Below, one piece after another: positions 10,385 to 17,663 of a stretch of 43,176 nucleotides of DNA; position 1 is the first letter of the stretch, and each line of letters begins with the position of its first letter. This DNA comes from an uncultured Phascolarctobacterium sp. (GTDB taxonomy: Bacteria; Bacillota; Negativicutes; Acidaminococcales; Acidaminococcaceae), in the NCBI RefSeq assembly GCF_937920985.1, contig NZ_CALDXR010000056.1, forward strand, positions 1-43,176, read 5' to 3'. Under the pieces are notes generated by a model. That model did no database searches, was not told the origin of the DNA, and worked only from the letters and a program-made list of their open reading frames with translations. The position numbers and the translations under genes were made by a program.

Positions 10385-12034
10385 TTAAAACATTTTATAA
10401 AGCTGGAACCACATATGGCCGCTATGGTCACGCGGTTCAACCCTGTCCCTTTGCGCATTGATTTTGCGGGCATAATCCAATTGGGCATGCCAGGAATTAT
10501 CCAAATTATAGCGCAGGCCCACACCCCAACCGGAAAGATGCTCGATAAGAGCAGCATTATGTGATTTTACTGCGCCTGTGTCGATAAAGGCTGCAGCCTC
10601 CAGGCCCTTGATGCCCGTCTGACGGCGCACCTCGGCAGTAGCAGTAAAGCCAATATCGCCGCTGCCCTCACTGGAACCGTAGGCACGCACGCCGTTCATA
10701 CCGCCCAGATAGAACATTTCGCTGCCGTCCAGGCTGCGGTTGGCAATTTGGCCGCTGAGCTGAATGCGGTAGTTTGTTTTACCGTCATAAATAACGTGCA
10801 GCAGATCACTTGTCAGCTTATGGTAGTCGCCGTTTAAGAATTTGCCATCGCCACTTAAATTGCCGTACCAGTAAATCAGGCTGTACTGGCTAAAGCGGTT
10901 CGGCAGATACTGGCTGCCGCTGATGCCTGCATGGTAAACATTGGCCATTTTTTCAGTAGTCAGCTCAATTCCCGCCAACCCTGCAGCCTTCAAATGCAGT
11001 CTGTCCTTAATTTTACGATGGTCATAGCCATAAATCGCCGTCACGCGGTTCATGCGGTCGCGGTATACAGGCGTCAGACCATAGAAGCTGAAGCCACGCG
11101 ACTGACCAAGAGAATCGTAGAAGCTGTTGGTATTGATGTCGTAGCTGCTCTGGCTCCAGCCGATACCCCAACGGGTGCCGTCGCGTCCGACAGGCGCCTC
11201 ATAACGCGCACCATAGTTTTTAGTATCATGGTTGGTGAGCATGCCGTTCAAAATGATTTTGTCACCCTGATGGCCAGGGTTATTGATTTCAGTATTAAAG
11301 CCGTAGCGATAACGGCCGCTATAGTAGCCGCCGGCATTGTCAGTAAATACGTAGTTGTTCCAGACGGGACGACGCAACACCTGCACCTTTACCTTCGTGG
11401 TGCCAGGCTTGCTGCCCGGTGCTAAAATTGCTCTGGCAACAACACCCGGCAAATCGTTGATATTGTTCATCGTCATTTCCAGCGGCTTATCCATGATATA
11501 AGCACCGCTTTGCAGGTTCTTATGGATATAGCCTGCCAGCACTCTGTCAGCCACGTCCGATTCATTGCTGATAATCTCAATATCATCGTACTTGGCAACA
11601 TAAACTGCAATTTCCAGCTCGCCCTGCTTTACCTCCTGCGGCGGCACAATAGCCTGCGCTACAGTATAGCCGCAGGTGCGCGCATATTCATTAATTCTGC
11701 TGATGAGCTGCTGCAGCTCTGCCATCTGCAGGCTGCGTCCTTCATACTCTTTGCAGATAGCTGCCAGCTTGCCGTCCTTATCAGGCAGCGTAAAGCCTGT
11801 CAGTTTAACTTTAGCAACAAAAAACGCCGGATTAGCCTCCGTGCCTGTATTGCCGGGCTTATAAAGCTCTCCGGCTCCCTGCATGCCTGTTACCTGTTGC
11901 TCCTGTTGACCTGTTCTGTTGTAAGGATGTGTCGTTACGGCCTCCTTATCAAAGGTAGGTATGGGGTTTGCAGCGAATGCTGTTGCACTCATCAGTGAGC
12001 ACATAACAGCTGCTGCCATCAGCTTTTTGTTCAT
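10385..12034 (-). CDS. TpsB outer-membrane transporter (FhaC/ShlB/HecB family)
   Basis: Omp85-superfamily barrel that exports the adjacent TpsA across the outer membrane. I chose the ATG at 12034 because it begins a clean signal peptide (MNKKLMAAAVMCSLMSATAFA) and has GGAG nine bases upstream. The frame is open to a GTG at 12118, but that adds a non-signal-like extension. The 549-residue protein has a first POTRA domain (about 71-146), a second POTRA-like stretch (about 152-220), and then the 16-strand barrel opening with VFTDNAGGYYSGRYRYGFN. The loop-6 motif VRAY is at about 449-452, within GGMNGVRAYGSSEG, and the chain ends in an aromatic residue (KMF), as expected for BAM-dependent insertion. 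Length is normal for the family. It is upstream of tpsA and probably co-transcribed with it. Confidence 0.95.
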   Translation of the reverse strand: MNKKLMAAAVMCSLMSATAFAANPIPTFDKEAVTTHPYNRTGQQEQQVTGMQGAGELYKPGNTGTEANPAFFVAKVKLTGFTLPDKDGKLAAICKEYEGRSLQMAELQQLISRINEYARTCGYTVAQAIVPPQEVKQGELEIAVYVAKYDDIEIISNESDVADRVLAGYIHKNLQSGAYIMDKPLEMTMNNINDLPGVVARAILAPGSKPGTTKVKVQVLRRPVWNNYVFTDNAGGYYSGRYRYGFNTEINNPGHQGDKIILNGMLTNHDTKNYGARYEAPVGRDGTRWGIGWSQSSYDINTNSFYDSLGQSRGFSFYGLTPVYRDRMNRVTAIYGYDHRKIKDRLHLKAAGLAGIELTTEKMANVYHAGISGSQYLPNRFSQYSLIYWYGNLSGDGKFLNGDYHKLTSDLLHVIYDGKTNYRIQLSGQIANRSLDGSEMFYLGGMNGVRAYGSSEGSGDIGFTATAEVRRQTGIKGLEAAAFIDTGAVKSHNAALIEHLSGWGVGLRYNLDNSWHAQLDYARKINAQRDRVEPRDHSGHMWFQLYKMF

Positions 12035-12330
12035 TATATTCAGCTCCATTCTCTTAATTTTCTCCAAAAAGCACACCACTTGAATTAATAATATATAGAT
12101 TCTCAATTGTTCACGCACAGCATTTATTTATAGTATGAAATATTCTTAATAAAGGAAGCAGCAGTACCTGAAGACAGTAAGCTGAAACAGCAGGTAATTT
12201 TTCGCACAAAACTCCCGATTGAAATCAGTCAACGTAAACACTATCGACTGAAATATATAATATTATCGCAACTGCTATACACTTACATCACAGAAAGTGT
12301 GAACAACGAGTATCTTTTTCTCACTCGATT

Positions 12331-12359
12331 ATTTTACTCTTTATTAATATTATCGTCAA
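12331..12359 (-). promoter_or_regulatory. Likely sigma-70 promoter of tpsB-tpsA
   Basis: On the minus strand, TTGACG (12359-12354) and TAAAAT (12336-12331) are separated by exactly 17 bp, the best sigma-70 match near tpsB. The predicted start is near 12324. Confidence 0.55.
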
Positions 12360-12831
12360 CTGCCCTTTTTTAAGCTTCAGAAAACATTTTTCTTGATGTT
12401 TTTGCAAATATTTTAACTTTAGCAAAAACCTGCATCAATTTATATTGCAATTCATAAATACTCACTTTATAAAATTCTTTGTTTTTGGATAAGTTTTATC
12501 CATAGATATTTTTTTCAAAATATATGTGATTAGGTGAAGCGGTAGATTGTATAATGAAGCTGCACACCTAAGTGAGTAAGATGCGTTGTTTGAAGCTGAG
12601 CTGGATGGAATTTACTCTGCTTGATTAGAAAAATGTGCAACTTGCTCTTGCAATTTCCGAAAATTTTTACACTCAAAATTCTACGTAAGGTCCACAGCCT
12701 CCGCTGTGAAGCTTTATATATACGATCATTGCCGTAACTAATAAAAACTTTTAAATCACTTGTTCTGAGAGTCTAAAACAGGTTTTAGTATGAATAACTT
12801 ACTATTATAAATTACCTATCTTCTTGACAGC

Positions 12832-12945
12832 AATTATAGCACTATGTCCCCCCCAGTCAAACTCTTATCCGTGAACACGCTACATTCTGCGTAAAAATTT
12901 TTACAAAGCCTTAAACACGTTACATTTGTTACACTTAACTGAAGT
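12832..12945 (-). repeat. G-tract promoter element, copy A
   Basis: This ~114 bp block aligns end to end with 20419-20534, with roughly four in five bases the same and some small indels. Both copies contain the promoter, the C/G homopolymer and upstream direct repeats. In this copy AACACGCTACATT (12874-12886) and AACACGTTACATT (12914-12926) are 40 bp apart, about four helical turns. A perfect palindrome, GTAAAAATTTTTAC (12891-12904), lies between them. This looks like a promoter-plus-operator cassette that has been duplicated. Confidence 0.75.
12833..12860 (-). promoter_or_regulatory. Promoter with 7-G spacer tract (copy A)
   Basis: On the minus strand there is a -35 TTGACT (12860-12855), a 16-bp spacer that begins with seven G (C at 12848-12854 on the plus strand), and an extended -10, TGC-TATAAT (12841-12833). 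It fires toward tpsB but lies about 790 bp upstream, with a second promoter in between. It may serve tpsB through a long leader, an untranslated RNA, or a gene now lost. Confidence 0.6.
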
Positions 12946-13014
12946 TTTTCGCATTTAAGGTCAATATAAGTTCAAATAAAGTAAAGAATAGGTGTAGCTT
13001 TAGCAAGCTTGCAC

Positions 13015-13065
13015 AAAAAAAGTCGTGAGCAGATAAACTCATAAGCTCACGACTTTTTATTTTTT
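13015..13065. terminator. Bidirectional intrinsic terminator
   Basis: A perfect stem GTCGTGAGC/GCTCACGAC (13022-13030 and 13045-13053) is flanked by seven A on the left and a T-rich run on the right. It terminates minus-strand transcription from the AAA/PD-(D/E)XK gene and would also stop plus-strand transcription. Confidence 0.85.
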
Positions 13066-13085
13066 AATTACACACTATGAAATTA

Positions 13086-13169
13086 TAAATTCACAGACTC
13101 TTGCAAATTAGCTAATTTGGTATCTTCCTTTACATTAACGGCAGATTTCTCACTCGCTGGCGGTAATTT
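13086..13169 (-). other. Coding-like in-frame tail after a stop codon
   Basis: After the TAA at 13172-13170 the same frame stays open for 28 codons to another TAA (13085-13083). It reads KLPPASEKSAVNVKEDTK and then LANLQESVNL, a hydrophilic, protein-like composition in otherwise AT-rich intergenic DNA. This suggests a recent nonsense change that shortened the gene, or possible readthrough. Confidence 0.35.
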
Positions 13170-14756
13170 TTACTTAACCATTTCTTCTATCTTGCAGCTA
13201 TGCTCCTTCGTCTTCTTATCATAATTAATGCCAACTAAAAGAATTTTACCTGCATAGTCAGCAAGCGAATCCGCATATTTTTTCTCTTTAATCTGCTGCA
13301 AAGCTACGTCTGCCGACTTATTCCATTTCAGCTCAACAACCAGAGCGGGATAATCCTCTTTATACTCTGGCTTGGGAACATATACAAAGTCCGCAAAGCC
13401 TCTGCCAGTAGGAAGCTCTCTAATTGGCTTAAAGTAGTAATCCATTGTTCCCAGAAAGGCAATGGTCAGCACACTGCTCAGAGAATTTTCATCGTTATAT
13501 TGAATAGTTGAAGTGTACTGATTATGAATCTTCTCCAGCAGCTCTGCGACACAAGCTGTATCCTTATCTAACACAGCTTCCAGCAAAAAGCGTGATTCCT
13601 TCTGAAAGCTTATGAGCTCACTCCATTTATTCAGCTTTGTGGCCATAGCAAACTCAAAACGAATTTCTTCATTAGGAATAAAGGCCTGTCTAAGCTTCTG
13701 GTTATATCCTAAATAGCCAAGATGAATGAGCAAGGTTATAACATCATCCTTGTCTCTGAAGCTTACCATATCATTTTGGAAAAAATATGGTGTAACCTCT
13801 ACTGCATCACCAGCTAGCATATCTATGATAGCGCTGCGCAAACCATCAAAGTCCATATTAATCAAAGGTTCAATTGATTCATACGTACCTGTCTGCGTCC
13901 AATAGCTTTGAAAAGTTCCTCTTAACATTAAATTAACTACTGCTCTTGGATTATAAACATGATAGCCTTCTAAGCTATATCCATCATACCAACGCTTAAC
14001 CTCTGTAAAATTTTTATTATATGCTTTGCATAAGTCCTTAACTTCATCTTCCGTAAACCCAACATATGGAGCTAGTAAACTGGGATCGAGCATTGTATAC
14101 TCATCAAAATTATTCAGTGCTGACTGCGTTTTATATTTCTTTATCGGTAAAATGCCTGTCATATAGGCCAAAGCAATATACTTCGTCGGCTCTATGCCCT
14201 TGAACAAGCCACGCAAAAAATTAATGTAATCTTCCTGCACTGCTTTATTCGTACTTTCATCTCTGATGAGCACGTCCCATTCGTCTATGATGATGACAAA
14301 CTTATTACCAGTCGCTGTGTTAATATCTGCCAGCGCATCTGCAACCATGTTTGTATCTGCGGAGATGACGTCTCCATATATTTCTCGCAGCTCCTTTAAA
14401 ACATTCTTGGAAATAAAACTAACTGTTTCTTCCGCATTTGCAACCATCATCTGACACCATTGCACGTCAAAATGAATTACGTCATATTTATTCAAATGCT
14501 TTTCGTAATCAGCGTGTTTGGCAATTTCCAGGCCAGCAAAAAGCTCCTTCGAATCACAGCCTTTGCTATAATACGCTGCTAGCATATTAGCAGTCATGGA
14601 TTTACCAAAACGACGCGGACGGCTGTTGCAGATAAATTTCTGTTGTGTCCCTAAAACTTCATTAGTAAAGCCTAACATTCTAGTTTTATCAACATAAATT
14701 TTCGAAACAACTGCATCCTGAAAAGCGCTATTATCAGGATTGACAAATTTACCCAT
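13170..14756 (-). CDS. AAA-ATPase-like protein with C-terminal PD-(D/E)XK nuclease domain
   Basis: The 528-residue protein matches the AAA-ATPase-like/PDDEXK_9 family common in gut Firmicutes and Bacteroidetes. The N-terminal half carries the family P-loop SRPRRFGKSM (about 45-54) and a Walker B, FVIIIDEWD (about 153-161). The C-terminal domain carries the nuclease core: GRGFADFVYV with the Asp at about 456, and ALVVELKWNK with Glu475 and Lys477. The ATG at 14756 has GGAGG nine bases upstream and its own extended -10 promoter. The biological role of this family is unsettled (defence, mobile DNA or toxin-like functions have been considered), so I do not assign one. It separates two surface-protein operons and shows no link to secretion. 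The frame continues after its stop as a coding-like tail. Confidence 0.88.
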   Translation of the reverse strand: MGKFVNPDNSAFQDAVVSKIYVDKTRMLGFTNEVLGTQQKFICNSRPRRFGKSMTANMLAAYYSKGCDSKELFAGLEIAKHADYEKHLNKYDVIHFDVQWCQMMVANAEETVSFISKNVLKELREIYGDVISADTNMVADALADINTATGNKFVIIIDEWDVLIRDESTNKAVQEDYINFLRGLFKGIEPTKYIALAYMTGILPIKKYKTQSALNNFDEYTMLDPSLLAPYVGFTEDEVKDLCKAYNKNFTEVKRWYDGYSLEGYHVYNPRAVVNLMLRGTFQSYWTQTGTYESIEPLINMDFDGLRSAIIDMLAGDAVEVTPYFFQNDMVSFRDKDDVITLLIHLGYLGYNQKLRQAFIPNEEIRFEFAMATKLNKWSELISFQKESRFLLEAVLDKDTACVAELLEKIHNQYTSTIQYNDENSLSSVLTIAFLGTMDYYFKPIRELPTGRGFADFVYVPKPEYKEDYPALVVELKWNKSADVALQQIKEKKYADSLADYAGKILLVGINYDKKTKEHSCKIEEMVK

Positions 14757-14794
14757 CTGCTCGTACCTCCGTTTCTTGTCTTTTTCTACTTAAA

Positions 14795-14803
14795 ATTATA
14801 ACA
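14795..14803 (-). promoter_or_regulatory. Extended -10 promoter of the AAA/PD-(D/E)XK gene
   Basis: The minus strand reads TGT-TATAAT, an extended -10, about 40 bp upstream of the start codon. No clear -35 is seen. Confidence 0.45.
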
Positions 14804-14853
14804 TAAAAGTATATAGTCGTATAGCGAGGTCAGTACAATGCGTAATTTCCTAA

Positions 14854-14891
14854 CAGCAAAAGAGCCGCGCTTACGCACGACTCTTTTGCTG
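14854..14891 (-). terminator. Terminator-like hairpin after the small-autotransporter operon
   Basis: The arms CAGCAAAAGAG and CTCTTTTGCTG (14891-14881 and 14864-14854 on the minus strand) extend inward with G-C and G-U pairs to about 16 bp around a 6-base loop. Only a weak T-run follows on the minus strand, so termination may be partial. Confidence 0.55.
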
Positions 14892-14916
14892 CTTTCGCTA
14901 TAAATTTATCTCAGTT

Positions 14917-17628
14917 TTAGAAGCTCCAACGCATACCAGCATTCCACTGCCAGTTCTTACGCAAGCTGCCGCCAGTAGAACGCTCTACGTCCGCATACAG
15001 GTGGTTGTTCTTGCCAGTCATGCAGGCAAAGCCCAAGCCGTATTCAAACCAGGTGTCATGGTCATGGTTATCAATACGCAGACTGTCATTGCCGTTAGTC
15101 AAGGTTACGCCGTAATTACCGGCAAATTGATGCAGCCAGTTGGCCTTCAGGTAGATAGTATTCTTTTCGTCCATGTCATACATAAAGTTGCAGCCGATAC
15201 GTCCCAAAACACTGTTGGGATCGCTTTGGCTTACGTGGATGCCATTGCTGGTGGTATATCTTGCACCACCCAAATAACCCAAAGTAAGCTGTGCCTGCGG
15301 CTCAATAGACCAATGCTCGTCAAGATATTTCTTGCGACCATATTCCGCACTAAGGCTGATGCCAGTGTTGTCAAACGCACCGGTAATCTTCTTGCCTTCG
15401 GAATCAAACACAGTGAAGTCGCTGTCTGCATCATAAATCTTGAACACTACGTCCAGATAATGGCCTTTATTGCGCAGGTCTGTGTTGTAAAAACCGATAG
15501 ATTTGGCTTTGAGCTTACCACTGCCGCGGTTGAAGCTGTTCTTGCCGTCATCGTAGGAAAAAGCTACGCCCTGATAACGTTTCAGCTTATCGGTATTTTT
15601 TACAACATCGTCATAGCCAAGCTGGTACATGGTGTGGCGGTTGCTGAAGCCATCGCCGCTGTATTTACCGCCCTTGACGCGCACCCAAACGCCTTCTTCA
15701 TTATTGGTTTCGTGGCGCAGGTCGCCCATGCGCTGCATAAGCTTGTCATCCTCCACCCAGTTGGCAAAAGCCAGTCTTTGGGTTGCATCTACTGCATCTA
15801 CGCTGGTGGTCGGTTTAGAAGGAATGAATTCTACTTTTTTCAAGTACCAATCCTTAGTGTAACCGTCGGTAGCGCTATCTTGCATATCTAAAGTGTACTT
15901 ATTCCAATACAAGGAGCCTTCCTTATCGTTAGCAAAGAAGTTTCCCTGCTCGTCCTTGACGCTTACGAGAACCGTACCGGCAGCGCCGTCAGTATTGCCA
16001 TCTGCATTAACGTTGTTGAGCGTAATGTAATGGTTGCCGGTGTGAGTGCCTGCGATGTACAGACGGTCACTGTTGTTGGTATTAGTGCCTGCGTCGATGT
16101 CCATGTTAAAAGTGCTTTTATCGCCTTTTAATATGCCGATGAATAAGCCTTTGAACTTATCATCCTGCATATCAACCTTCGCCTTGCTTGTGTCAAGAAC
16201 TTGAATGGTGGAATCGTAGTCAAAATCATTCCAGACGCTGCCATTATTAAGTGTTAAATGGATACCCTTGTTGCCAGCATCTCTCGTAGTTACATCTTGC
16301 CAATGTGCATCGGTTGTGTTACCGGTGAAGCTAGAACCTGCATTGTTAACAAAAGCTGTGATATAACCGTTGTTTTTAGCAGTCAAATCGCCATTAATTA
16401 CAGTTTGCAAAGTGCTTGAATCCTTGCCGACAGTAATATGGCCGCCACTTGTCCAGACTTTTCCTCTGATATTAATAGCTTTTTCAGCTTGGGCATTTAC
16501 GGTACTGTCAAACGATACAATACCCCATGTATCAGAAAGAATATTTAAATTTTGACCACTCTTTAATTGAATGTCAGTATTTTTATTAGCAGAAATAGCG
16601 TAATTGGAGCTGGAGATATTAATGTCACCTGTTGCGTTCAGTTGTGCATCTACCCTATCATTAGCATAAATAGCGTACTCGGAGCCTTTAATACTTAAAT
16701 TCTCTGCCTTAGCTTTCAAAATTGAAGGTTTAGCGGCATCGTAACTATTTAAGCTTAAACCTCTGCCTTGGCTATCACTTTCAGCTGAAATGATGATAGT
16801 TTTTCCCTGCAAATTAATTAAAGCATTACCGAAGGTTTGAATGCCCTTAGCAAAACCGCTAATGCTTAAGGTATCTTTAGCATGAAGGTCAACGGATAAT
16901 TTATTATCACCATCTTCTCTATAGGCTAAAAGATATAAACCAGCCTTTCTGTCGGCCGTTTCCAGATCAGTTGTTCCCAAAGTGATGTTAGTAGCCTGAA
17001 TACTAAGACTAGTATCAGAATTGCGGTAATCGTTTTCCATTGCAATTGCAGTGCCGCCGGCATCAGAGATAAAGTTGCCTGTTAAATTAATCTTTGCCTG
17101 AGCATTATCAAATAATTTAAGGTTGGTTTCTGCACCACCGGAAGTAGTAAGGTTGCCAGCATTAATCTCTAATTTTGAACCCTCATCCATGTAAATGGTT
17201 GCTGCATCATTATATTCATCCCATTTCTTATTACCGAAATAAAGATTACTGTTACCACCGTTAATAGTTAATTTTGAATTAGTGTTAACTTCTAAAGCTC
17301 CATCAGAAGACTCTAAATTCATTTCACTCCCATTGCCTAATTCAAAATCGACATCTATATTTCTATAAAGATAAATAGCATTACCAGTATAGCTGACATT
17401 AGGAGAAACAGTTAATCCTTTATTGAAGGTATATTTTCTTTTTTCTGCACCAGTATATTCATCTGGTGATATTTGCCATTCATAATCAAGAACCACTTTA
17501 TCATCGTAGGTTGCGTCAAACTTAGGTCTTTCGTTAATTTCTGCATAAGCAGTACTTGCGCAAGCACAAGTAATACTCATCGCTATCATAGCCAAAAGGC
17601 TTTTTTTATGGCTTTTAAATGTTTTCAC
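14917..17628 (-). CDS. Type Va autotransporter, 903 residues (second gene of the pair)
   Basis: Surface protein with a beta-helical passenger and a self-encoded 12-strand outer-membrane barrel (autotransporter beta-domain). I chose the GTG at 17628: AGGAGG lies eight bases upstream, and it gives a signal peptide starting VKTFKSHKKSLLAMIAMS and ending ASTAYA. Longer starts would overlap the upstream gene. The passenger (about 31-510) has short beta-helix rungs such as LTISGFAKGIQTFGNA and INISSSNYAISANKNT. A linker with RMGDLRHE precedes the barrel (about residue 640), and the chain ends WNAGMRWSF with terminal Phe. The last ~390 residues nearly match the upstream autotransporter, while the N-terminal passengers differ. 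It starts 35 bp after that gene's stop, so the two are co-transcribed from the G-tract promoter. Confidence 0.93.
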   Translation of the reverse strand: MKTFKSHKKSLLAMIAMSITCACASTAYAEINERPKFDATYDDKVVLDYEWQISPDEYTGAEKRKYTFNKGLTVSPNVSYTGNAIYLYRNIDVDFELGNGSEMNLESSDGALEVNTNSKLTINGGNSNLYFGNKKWDEYNDAATIYMDEGSKLEINAGNLTTSGGAETNLKLFDNAQAKINLTGNFISDAGGTAIAMENDYRNSDTSLSIQATNITLGTTDLETADRKAGLYLLAYREDGDNKLSVDLHAKDTLSISGFAKGIQTFGNALINLQGKTIIISAESDSQGRGLSLNSYDAAKPSILKAKAENLSIKGSEYAIYANDRVDAQLNATGDINISSSNYAISANKNTDIQLKSGQNLNILSDTWGIVSFDSTVNAQAEKAINIRGKVWTSGGHITVGKDSSTLQTVINGDLTAKNNGYITAFVNNAGSSFTGNTTDAHWQDVTTRDAGNKGIHLTLNNGSVWNDFDYDSTIQVLDTSKAKVDMQDDKFKGLFIGILKGDKSTFNMDIDAGTNTNNSDRLYIAGTHTGNHYITLNNVNADGNTDGAAGTVLVSVKDEQGNFFANDKEGSLYWNKYTLDMQDSATDGYTKDWYLKKVEFIPSKPTTSVDAVDATQRLAFANWVEDDKLMQRMGDLRHETNNEEGVWVRVKGGKYSGDGFSNRHTMYQLGYDDVVKNTDKLKRYQGVAFSYDDGKNSFNRGSGKLKAKSIGFYNTDLRNKGHYLDVVFKIYDADSDFTVFDSEGKKITGAFDNTGISLSAEYGRKKYLDEHWSIEPQAQLTLGYLGGARYTTSNGIHVSQSDPNSVLGRIGCNFMYDMDEKNTIYLKANWLHQFAGNYGVTLTNGNDSLRIDNHDHDTWFEYGLGFACMTGKNNHLYADVERSTGGSLRKNWQWNAGMRWSF
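14930..16104 (-). repeat. Shared barrel block, copy 1 (pairs with 17677-18851)
   Basis: About 1.17 kb matches 17677-18851 at a constant offset of 2747 bp. The central ~600 bp (about 15196-15790) appears almost base-identical, and the flanks carry scattered silent changes. The match ends inside the passenger just upstream of the NTNNSDRLYIAG segment. This indicates recent duplication or gene conversion of the C-terminal half. Confidence 0.9.
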
Positions 17629-17663
17629 AACAAGTTCCTCCTTAATTAGTATTGAAAACTCAC

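Larger units (their letters stand above)
12035..13169. other. 1.1-kb AT-rich intergenic region upstream of tpsB
   Basis: I find no intact gene here. From right to left it holds a coding-like tail of the next gene (13086-13169), a bidirectional terminator (13015-13065), the palindrome GCAAGCTTGC (13003-13012), a G-tract promoter element (12832-12945), and a possible decayed plus-strand coding scrap (12538-12624). The likely tpsB promoter is at 12331-12359. A small inverted repeat, CGAGT/ACTCG (12307-12311 and 12323-12327), would form a hairpin at the 5' end of the tpsB transcript. Another, TCAGTC/GACTGA (12225-12230 and 12246-12251), lies in the leader. The predicted leader is about 290 nt. 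Confidence 0.6.
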
